Origin: JBCDBL01 sp039183635
Lineage (GTDB): Bacteria; Pseudomonadota; Alphaproteobacteria; Caulobacterales; Parvularculaceae
Length of the DNA stretch: 28,942 nt
Direction of reading: 5' to 3'
Assembly (NCBI GenBank): GCA_039183635.1
Contig: JBCDBL010000043.1
Coordinates: 1-28,942, forward strand
In this document: positions 23,161 to 28,942 of the stretch, one piece after another
Numbering within the stretch: the stretch's first letter is position 1
How the letters are laid out: every line of letters begins with the position of its first letter
Notes under the pieces: generated by a model
The model's database searches: none
Told to the model about the DNA's origin: nothing
Seen by the model: the letters and a program-made list of their open reading frames with translations, nothing else
Translations under genes and position numbers: made by a program

Positions 23161-23212
23161 TAGAGCCGTCTGCAACGGTTCGGGTGAACCATATCACACG
23201 CAAACGGCTTTA
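23161..23212 (+). repeat. 52-bp dispersed palindromic repeat, copy 2
   Basis: It matches the reverse complement of 3911-3962 at 44 of 52 positions. It ends one base before the mnmG ATG and therefore occupies the region where a ribosome-binding site would lie. No good Shine-Dalgarno sequence is visible. Confidence 0.75.
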
Positions 23213-23213
23213 A

Positions 23214-25106
23214 ATGCGCGAAAACCGAACATATGCCTATGATGTTGTTGTGATCGGCGGCGGTCATGCGGGGTGCGAGGCCGCTGCGGCGGCCGCGCGC
23301 GCCGGGGCGCGGACCCTGTTGCTCACCCATAAGCTGGAGACCATCGGCGAGATGTCTTGCAATCCGGCCATTGGGGGGCTCGGCAAAGGGCATTTGGTGC
23401 GGGAGATCGATGCGCTGGACGGGCTGATGGCCCGGGTTATCGATCGCGCAGGCATCCAGTTCCGTATGCTGAACCGCTCCAAGGGTCCCGCCGTGCGCGG
23501 CCCCCGGGCCCAGGCCGATCGGGCGCTCTATAAAAAGCATATGCAGGCGGCGCTGGCGGAGGTGCAAGGTCTCGATATTAAAGCCGCCGCTGTTGAGGAT
23601 TTGCAGATCGATAAGGGGCGCGTCATCGGCGTTGTTACCGGGGTCGGCGAAGAGATCGCCGCGGCTCGGGTGGTTCTGACCACGGGCACATTCTTAAAAG
23701 GCTTGATCCATATCGGCGACAAACGCATTCCCGCCGGCCGGGTGGGGGAGGCGCCGGCCATAGGTCTGTCCGACACTCTATATGGCGCCGGCTTTTGCAT
23801 GGGTCGGTTAAAAACCGGCACCCCGGCGCGCCTCGATGGGCGCACCATCGCATGGGATCGGTTGGAATCCCAGGCGGCGGACGATGTCCCTGTTCCATTT
23901 TCCTTTATGACGGACCGCATAGACGTGCCGCAGGTCGCGTGCGGCGTTACGGCGACGACGGCGGCGACCCATAAAATCATCGCTGAAAATATCTCCGCAT
24001 CGGCGGTGTACAGCGGGCAGATAGAAGGGCGCGGACCGCGCTATTGCCCGTCTATCGAAGACAAGGTGGTGCGCTTCGCCGACCGGTCATCGCATCAGAT
24101 CTTTCTGGAGCCTGAAGGCCTTGACGATCCCACGGTCTATCCCAACGGGATTTCCACATCTCTGCCTGAAGACATACAGGCGGCGTTTTTGAAAACCATT
24201 CCCGGCCTGGAAGAGGCCGCGGTGATCCGACACGGCTACGCCATTGAATACGATTATGTGGACCCGAGGGAATTATTCCCGACGCTTGAAACGAAGCGAC
24301 TGAAGGGTCTTTATCTCGCCGGGCAGATTAACGGCACTACGGGGTATGAGGAAGCGGCGGCGCAGGGGCTGATGGCCGGCTTGAACGCCGCCTTTTCAGC
24401 CGGCGACGGCGCGGCCTTCTCCCTCGATCGATCCGAGGCTTATATCGGCGTTTTGATCGATGATCTCGTCACGCGCGGGGTGACGGAGCCCTACCGCATG
24501 TTCACCTCCCGGGCGGAATATCGCCTGACGTTGAGAGCGGACAATGCCGATGAACGTTTGACGCCGAGGGCTCTGGCCAGGGGCGTTGTCGGCGCCGCGC
24601 GCGCGACAGCGTTCCACGTGAAACAGGACGCCCTCGACGCCGCGCGGCGTTGGGCCAGCGGGACAAGCATGACCCCCAACGAGGCCGCCGCACACGGGTT
24701 AAAAGTCAATCAGGACGGCCGCCGCCGCACGGTTATGGAGTATCTGTCCTATCCGAACATTAATGCGGCGCGTCTTTCAGAGATCTGGGGGGAGCTGAAA
24801 GATATGCCCCCGCGCATACGGGAGCAGATTGAAATCGACGCTCTGTACGCCGGGTATCTTGATCGCCAGGCGGCGGACATTGTGGCGTTTCGCCGGGATG
24901 AAAACATGAAGTTGCCGGCGGACTTGCCCTATGGCGCGGTGCCGGGACTGTCGAACGAGGTGCGCGCGAAGCTTGCTGAAGCACGGCCGGCAACTCTCGG
25001 CCAGGCGGGTCGGATAGAGGGCGTGACGCCCGCAGCCCTGGCCATTTTGCTGGCCTTTATGAAAAAGGCGGGAACGAACAACCCCTCCGACCGGCAGGCG
25101 TCTTGA
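23214..25106 (+). CDS. mnmG: tRNA uridine-5-carboxymethylaminomethyl modification enzyme MnmG
   Basis: MnmG (GidA) is the FAD and NADH-dependent partner of MnmE. The 630-residue product has the FAD-binding VVVIGGGHAGCEAAAAAARAG near the N-terminus, ETIGEMSCNPAIGGLGKGHLVREIDALDG, MLNRSKGPAVRGPRAQADR, TGTFLKGLIHIG, LKTGTPARLD, YCPSIEDKV, GYEEAAAQGLMAGLNAA and EPYRMFTSRAEYRL. All are strong family motifs. A parS-like site is embedded in the codons for FHVKQ. The C-terminal domain ends at a stop that overlaps a TTG start candidate of rsmG. Confidence 0.98.
   Translation: MRENRTYAYDVVVIGGGHAGCEAAAAAARAGARTLLLTHKLETIGEMSCNPAIGGLGKGHLVREIDALDGLMARVIDRAGIQFRMLNRSKGPAVRGPRAQADRALYKKHMQAALAEVQGLDIKAAAVEDLQIDKGRVIGVVTGVGEEIAAARVVLTTGTFLKGLIHIGDKRIPAGRVGEAPAIGLSDTLYGAGFCMGRLKTGTPARLDGRTIAWDRLESQAADDVPVPFSFMTDRIDVPQVACGVTATTAATHKIIAENISASAVYSGQIEGRGPRYCPSIEDKVVRFADRSSHQIFLEPEGLDDPTVYPNGISTSLPEDIQAAFLKTIPGLEEAAVIRHGYAIEYDYVDPRELFPTLETKRLKGLYLAGQINGTTGYEEAAAQGLMAGLNAAFSAGDGAAFSLDRSEAYIGVLIDDLVTRGVTEPYRMFTSRAEYRLTLRADNADERLTPRALARGVVGAARATAFHVKQDALDAARRWASGTSMTPNEAAAHGLKVNQDGRRRTVMEYLSYPNINAARLSEIWGELKDMPPRIREQIEIDALYAGYLDRQAADIVAFRRDENMKLPADLPYGAVPGLSNEVRAKLAEARPATLGQAGRIEGVTPAALAILLAFMKKAGTNNPSDRQAS
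24610..24625. other. parS: parS-like site 2 inside mnmG
   Basis: GTTCCACGTGAAAC at 24611-24624 differs from the canonical parS core by one base (T to C). It encodes the AFHVKQ residues of MnmG. Weaker ParB binding would be expected. Confidence 0.7.
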
Positions 25107-25114
25107 CCTTGCCC

Positions 25115-25732
25115 ATGACACCGGATGATTTCGCCGCGGCGACGGGCGTTTCACGTGAAACGCTGGAGCGGCTGAAGGCTTATGATGCGGTTCTTATGGA
25201 CTGGGCGAGCCGCATGAACCTTGTGGCCAAATCCACATTGGAGGATCGTTGGCGTCGGCATTTTCTGGATTCCGCGCAGCTTTACCCGCTTGTTCCATCT
25301 GCCGCGAAAACGCTTCTGGACCTTGGCTCAGGCGCCGGATTTCCGGGCCTTGTTCTTGCGGCCATGGGTGCAGACCGCGGGCTCAGCGTGCGTCTCGTGG
25401 ACAGCACCCAAAAAAAATGCGCGTTTTTGCGGGCTGCAGCGGAAGCCATGGCTGTTGAGGTCGAGGTGAGCGCTGTGCGGGTGGAGGCCATAAAAGGCGT
25501 CAAGGCCGATGTCGTTACGGCCAGGGCTTTTGCATCGCTGGCCAAAACCCTTGCCTATGCAGAACCGCTCATCGATCCCGCCGGCGTTTTGCTGGCGCCC
25601 AAAGGCGCAAACGCCAAAGCGGAATTGACCGAAGCGGCGAATGGCTGGAATATGACTTACGACCTTCATAACAGCGTCACCGACCCTGCAGCGGTCATAG
25701 TAGAGGTGAAGGATTTCGCCCGTGCCCCTTGA
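25115..25732 (+). CDS. rsmG: 16S rRNA m7G527 methyltransferase RsmG
   Basis: RsmG (GidB) methylates G527 of 16S rRNA with SAM. The product (205 residues from 25115) has TGVSRETLERLKAYDAVLMDWASRMNLVAKSTLE, the SAM-binding LLDLGSGAGFPGLVLA, the acidic VRLVDSTQKKCAFLR and TARAFASLAKTL. The start is uncertain. A TTG at 25103 overlaps the mnmG stop and has AGGCG nearby, while ATG 25115 has no clear ribosome site but gives the usual TPDDF...TGVSRETL N-terminus. A parS site lies in the VSRET codons, as in other alphaproteobacteria. It overlaps parA by 11 bases. Confidence 0.94.
   Translation: MTPDDFAAATGVSRETLERLKAYDAVLMDWASRMNLVAKSTLEDRWRRHFLDSAQLYPLVPSAAKTLLDLGSGAGFPGLVLAAMGADRGLSVRLVDSTQKKCAFLRAAAEAMAVEVEVSAVRVEAIKGVKADVVTARAFASLAKTLAYAEPLIDPAGVLLAPKGANAKAELTEAANGWNMTYDLHNSVTDPAAVIVEVKDFARAP
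25146..25163. other. parS: parS site 3 inside rsmG
   Basis: A second 18-bp palindrome identical to the one at 23024-23041, with perfect core GTTTCACGTGAAAC at 25148-25161. It encodes VSRET in RsmG, so the site and the protein motif are both maintained. Confidence 0.92.
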
Positions 25733-26546
25733 AAAGCCAGGACAAAATCGCCCGCGCATCATTGCCGTTGCGAACCAGAAAGGCGGCGTCGGCAAGACCA
25801 CGACGACCATCAATATCGGTGCGGCCATGGCGGCCATCGGCGAGCGGGTGCTGATTATCGACGTCGATCCCCAGGGCAACGCTTCGACAGGTCTCGGCGT
25901 GCCGCCGTCGGAGCGGGGGTTTACGACATTGGACGTCCTGGTCGGAGAGGCGAGCCTTGCTCAGGCGGTGCACCAAACCTCCGTGCCCAATCTCGCCCTG
26001 GCGCCGGCGACGGTGGATCTGTCCGGGGTTGAGCTGGAGCTGATCGAGATGGAGCGGCGCAATTATCGCCTGCGCGATGCTATTGACGCGTTTGGCGGTC
26101 CCGATGGCGCTGCGGAACCCTATGATTATATTTTCATCGATTGTCCGCCGTCTCTTGGGCTTTTGACCGTAAACGCCATGGCGGCGAGCGATGCGGTTCT
26201 CGCCCCTTTGCAATGCGAGTTTTTCGCCCTTGAGGGGCTTAGCCAGCTTTTGCGCACCATTGAAATGGTTCGTGCACAGCTTAATCCCAGGCTGGAGGTT
26301 CAAGGCGTGGTGCTGACCATGTTCGACAGACGCAACAACCTGTCAGAGCAGGTGGCCGCCGACGTGCGCGAGCATATGGGTGAGACGGTATATCAAACCG
26401 TCATTCCACGGAATGTCCGTATTTCAGAGGCGCCGAGCCATGGCAAGCCGGCGTTGATCTATGATTATAAATGCGCCGGCAGCCAGGCCTATATCCGTCT
26501 TGCAAGCGAAGTTATCCAGCGCGAACGGCGGGCGAGGGCGGCCTAA
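25722..26546 (+). CDS. parA: Chromosome partitioning ATPase ParA
   Basis: ParA is the Walker-type ATPase that moves ParB-parS complexes and so segregates the origin. The 274-residue product has the deviant Walker A KGGVGKTTTT (20-29), LIIDVDPQGNASTGLG (44-59), the Walker B-like YIFIDCPPSLGLLTVNA and VLTMFDRRNNLSEQVAADVREH. It starts with GTG at 25722 inside the end of rsmG, with AAGGA at 25709-25713 as ribosome site. It is followed 29 bases later by parB. Confidence 0.97.
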   Translation: MPLEKPGQNRPRIIAVANQKGGVGKTTTTINIGAAMAAIGERVLIIDVDPQGNASTGLGVPPSERGFTTLDVLVGEASLAQAVHQTSVPNLALAPATVDLSGVELELIEMERRNYRLRDAIDAFGGPDGAAEPYDYIFIDCPPSLGLLTVNAMAASDAVLAPLQCEFFALEGLSQLLRTIEMVRAQLNPRLEVQGVVLTMFDRRNNLSEQVAADVREHMGETVYQTVIPRNVRISEAPSHGKPALIYDYKCAGSQAYIRLASEVIQRERRARAA

Positions 26547-26575
26547 GCCAGGTCTTGCGAACAGACGAGGAAATC

Positions 26576-27496
26576 ATGGCGAGTAAAAAAACAAAACCCA
26601 GCCGTCTTGGCCGCGGTCTGTCCGCTTTATTGAGCGATCAACCTGCGGCGTCGACGGCGGTATCGTCCGCGCCGGTTGAGGCGGGCGACGGGGATGCGGC
26701 GCCGGCCGGACCGAAACGCACAGCGCCGATCGCGTTTTTGATTCCGAACCCGAAACAGCCGCGTAAGCATTTCGACGAGACAGCGTTGTCGGAGCTTGCC
26801 GCGTCCATCAAAAAGAACGGGCTCCTGCAGCCTATCCTTGTGCGTCCCATCAGCGACAATCGCTATGAAATTGTCGCGGGGGAGCGGCGCTGGCGCGCGG
26901 CCCAGCGCGCGGGCCTGCATGAGGCGCCGGTTGTGGTGCGCGAGCTTGGCGACGCCGAGGTGTTGCAGCTTGCGATCATTGAAAATGTTCAACGGGAGGA
27001 TTTAAACCCTCTGGAGGAGGCGGAGAGCTATAAGAAGCTGATTGACGAGTTCGGCCACAGTCAAGAAGACGTCGCGGACGTCGTCGGCAAAAGCCGCAGC
27101 CACATCTCCAACTTAATTCGCTTGCTGAAATTACCTGAAAACGTACGCACGCTCGTCGCCGACGGAGCGCTCAGCATGGGGCATGCGAGGGCTGTTCTGA
27201 CGGCGGATGACCCTGAAGGCCTTTCGCGGCGGATTGTAAAAGAGGGGCTGAGCGTGCGTGATGCGGAACGCCTGGCCAAGGCCGGCGGCGCCACGACGGC
27301 TGGATCTTCTGGTAAAGCCGCCGCGCCGACGGCGGCCGGCCATAAGGACGCCGACACCCGCGCGCTGGAGCGCGATCTCGCCGCCGCCCTCGGCCTTGAT
27401 GTCTCGGTGAACCATCGCGGCGAGGCGGGGGATGTCGTGATCACCTACAAAACACTGGATCAGCTGGACGAGGTTTGCAGACGTTTGTGCGGGTGA
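26576..27496 (+). CDS. parB: Chromosome partitioning protein ParB
   Basis: ParB binds parS and spreads by CTP-dependent clamping, then recruits ParA. The 306-residue product has the N-terminal RLGRGLSALL ParA-interaction motif. The ParB/Spo0J domain has NPKQPRKHFDE, GLLQPILVRP and the GERRWRAAQRAGL CTP-binding box. ENVQREDLNPLEEAESYK and the helix-turn-helix follow (HSQEDVADVVGKSRSHISNLIRLLKLP). The C-terminal dimerisation end includes TYKTLDQLDEVCRRL. I chose ATG 26576 because GAGGAA lies about 5 bases upstream. The gene is convergent with yggS, 15 bases apart. Confidence 0.97.
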   Translation: MASKKTKPSRLGRGLSALLSDQPAASTAVSSAPVEAGDGDAAPAGPKRTAPIAFLIPNPKQPRKHFDETALSELAASIKKNGLLQPILVRPISDNRYEIVAGERRWRAAQRAGLHEAPVVVRELGDAEVLQLAIIENVQREDLNPLEEAESYKKLIDEFGHSQEDVADVVGKSRSHISNLIRLLKLPENVRTLVADGALSMGHARAVLTADDPEGLSRRIVKEGLSVRDAERLAKAGGATTAGSSGKAAAPTAAGHKDADTRALERDLAAALGLDVSVNHRGEAGDVVITYKTLDQLDEVCRRLCG

Positions 27497-27511
27497 CGTC
27501 GCCTTGCGGCT

Positions 27512-28195
27512 TCAAACGGGCCGCGCCCCGAAAATGGCGGAGCCGATGCGCACATGGGTCGCGCCCAGCTGCGCCGCCGTTTCGAAATCATCGCTCATCC
27601 CCATGCTGAGGCCGGCCAGGCCGTTGCGTTCGGCCAGTTTGCGCAGCAATGCAAAATGCAGCGCGGGTTCATCGCCAACGGTGGGGATGCACATCAAGCC
27701 GTCGATTGTAAGGCCGTAGGTCTGACGGCATGTTTTTATAAATGCGTCGGCATTGTGCGGGCTGACGCCCGCCTTCTGCGGCTCCTCCCCGGTGTTGACC
27801 TGGACGAAAAGTCGGGGGGCGCGGCCTTGTTTTTCTATTTCCAGGGCAAGGGATTTGGCGAGCTTTTCCCGATCAAGGCTCTGAATGACATCGAAAAGGG
27901 CGATGGCCTCCTTGGTCTTGTTGGTCTGCAGGGGGCCGATGAGATGCAGTTCGACGTCCGGATATTCGTCCTTGAGCGCCGGCCATTTGCCCTGCGCCTC
28001 TTGCACGCGGTTTTCTCCGAAGACGCGGTGGCCCGCGACAAGAGCTGGACGAATGCGTTCGATCCCATGTTTTTTGGACACTGCGACAATCCCGACCGCA
28101 GCGGCCGGCCGGCCGGCCTCTTGCGTCGCTTTGGCGATGCGCGCTTTTATAGCGGCGATGTTGTCTGATGGTGAGATGTCTTGGTCGGTTTCCAT
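27512..28195 (-). CDS. YggS/PLPBP family pyridoxal phosphate homeostasis protein
   Basis: YggS-type proteins bind pyridoxal 5'-phosphate without a known reaction and balance vitamin B6 and amino-acid pools. The 227-residue product has IVAVSKKHG, where Lys41 would hold the cofactor, FGENRVQEAQGK, HLIGPLQTNKTKEAI, LFVQVNTGEEPQKAG, LSMGMSDDFETAAQLGATHVRIGSAIFG. All are family signatures. AAGGGG 6 bases before the ATG supports the start. It diverges from the ThiE-like gene. Confidence 0.95.
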   Translation of the reverse strand: METDQDISPSDNIAAIKARIAKATQEAGRPAAAVGIVAVSKKHGIERIRPALVAGHRVFGENRVQEAQGKWPALKDEYPDVELHLIGPLQTNKTKEAIALFDVIQSLDREKLAKSLALEIEKQGRAPRLFVQVNTGEEPQKAGVSPHNADAFIKTCRQTYGLTIDGLMCIPTVGDEPALHFALLRKLAERNGLAGLSMGMSDDFETAAQLGATHVRIGSAIFGARPV

Positions 28196-28240
28196 AAATT
28201 GCCCCTTGCCAGCCGGGCGCGGACCCTAGCAGAGGCGGCG

Positions 28241-28801
28241 ATGCGGCTCAATTTGGCAAGCCGAACGGCGCCGCCGCTTCTGTTTCTGACCGATGTCGCC
28301 CGCGTCCCATCGCCGGAGCGTGTCGCCGAAGCGCTGCCGCCGGGGTGCGGCGTAATACTTAGGGACTATGATGCGCCCGAACGCAAGGTTATGGGCGAAC
28401 GTCTGGCGGCGATTTGCCGACGCCGGGGCCTTGTCTTTCTGGTGGGCGCCGATATGGCGCTCGCTAATGATCTTGGTGCTGACGGCGTACATTTTCCCGA
28501 AGGCCTATATGACCGGATACCGCCCGTCAGTTTGCGCGGTGATATGATATTGACAGGCGCCGCCCATGGACCGGCGGCGATAAGGCGTGCAGTGAAAAAA
28601 AGCATCGATGCGGTTCTTCTGTCCCCGGTTTTCGCCACGCGGAGCCATCCAGGCGCGTCGTCATTGGGGCGACATCGGGTTGCTGCAATCGCAGGCGCAG
28701 CGCCACTTCCGGTATATGCTCTGGGGGGGATCGATGCTCAGTCTGTGCGCCGTTTGCCGCACGGGCTCGCCGGCGTCGGCGTTATTGGCGCTCTTGGGTG
28801 A
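28241..28801 (+). CDS. ThiE/TenI-like phosphate-barrel protein
   Basis: The 186-residue product resembles thiamine phosphate synthase/TenI barrels: LLFLTDVARVPSP, GCGVILRDYDAPER, LVGADMALANDLGADGVHFPEG, DAVLLSPVFATRSHPGASSLG and PVYALGGIDAQSV. Thiamine phosphate synthase joins two thiamine precursors. The usual HLGQ motif is replaced by HFPE, and the phosphate-binding T.TK by ATRSH, so that activity is doubtful. I chose ATG 28241, with GAGG 5 bases upstream; an open frame from a TTG at 28181 overlaps yggS. Confidence 0.8.
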   Translation: MRLNLASRTAPPLLFLTDVARVPSPERVAEALPPGCGVILRDYDAPERKVMGERLAAICRRRGLVFLVGADMALANDLGADGVHFPEGLYDRIPPVSLRGDMILTGAAHGPAAIRRAVKKSIDAVLLSPVFATRSHPGASSLGRHRVAAIAGAAPLPVYALGGIDAQSVRRLPHGLAGVGVIGALG

Positions 28802-28900
28802 TAACTAAAGTCATTGACCTGCCCCAGAGGGTGAGGTTTGAAACGCTTCGCCTGGGACCACCAGAAGCGGTCTTACCTTAAAACGAGATTTCTGAGGTCT

Positions 28901-28940
28901 CCTCCCCCGTTTCACGGGGGAGGTGTCCGCGACAGCGGAC
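28901..28940. repeat. Extragenic palindromic repeat at right edge
   Basis: Two adjacent perfect hairpins: CCTCCCCCG (28901-28909) with 28915-28923, and GTCCGC (28925-28930) with 28935-28940. This pattern, a C-rich/G-rich hairpin followed by a GC hairpin, is common as an extragenic repeat in alphaproteobacterial genomes. It may continue beyond the window. It could also terminate the upstream gene. Confidence 0.6.
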
Positions 28941-28942
28941 GG

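Noticed and set aside
28802..28880. Possible insertion-sequence end (TGACCTGCCCC)
   Set aside because: The short phrase resembles some IS termini, but no transposase fragment, inverted partner or target duplication is visible.

Overview
This window is the replication-origin neighbourhood of an alphaproteobacterial chromosome with a Caulobacter-type cell-cycle circuit. The gene order is typical of the class: hslV, hslU, then timA-mltA-smr, fxsA-secB, dnaQ-coaE-aroE-maf-ppsR, the origin, hemE-hemH-hemJ, rho, mnmE-mnmG-rsmG-parA-parB. It is joined by perfect CtrA boxes (TTAA-N7-TTAA), GANTC methylation sites and parS sites. DUF6489, the CtrA boxes and SecB would suit a Caulobacterales, Hyphomonadaceae or Parvularculaceae relative, but I cannot fix the genus from sequence alone.

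Layout. Bases 1-532 hold no gene but two strongly palindromic elements. From 533 to 3826 the HslVU protease genes are split by an orphan GAF-histidine kinase on the opposite strand. From 4088 to 5359 lies a divergent prephenate-dehydratase-like protein with a C-terminal hydrophobic tail. From 5511 to 8111 a minus-strand operon (timA-mltA-smr) serves the envelope; fxsA and secB diverge from it. From 9388 to 13148 a minus-strand operon with ATGA overlaps (ppsR, maf, aroE, coaE, then dnaQ) is visibly more A+T-rich than its surroundings.

The 343-base gap 13149-13491 between ppsR (the RP001/DUF299 gene) and hemE is the likely oriC. It has DnaA-box-like sites, three perfect CtrA boxes and an A+T-rich flank. 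hemE, hemH and hemJ carry out late haem synthesis, followed by rho. A block of less conserved genes (ydcF, gdpd, qor, dienelactone hydrolase, DUF6489; 17.7-21.6 kb) lies between rho and mnmE.

From 21678 the tRNA/rRNA modification genes mnmE, mnmG and rsmG run into parA-parB. Three parS-type sites lie in or beside mnmE, mnmG and rsmG, about 10-12 kb from the origin. The window closes with yggS, a ThiE/TenI-like gene and the start of an extragenic repeat.

No mobile element, CRISPR array, tRNA or rRNA was found. The main points of interest are the origin with its CtrA boxes, the parS cluster (one site also looks like a terminator), the unusual prephenate-dehydratase-like protein, the interrupted hslVU pair and four kinds of dispersed palindromic element.
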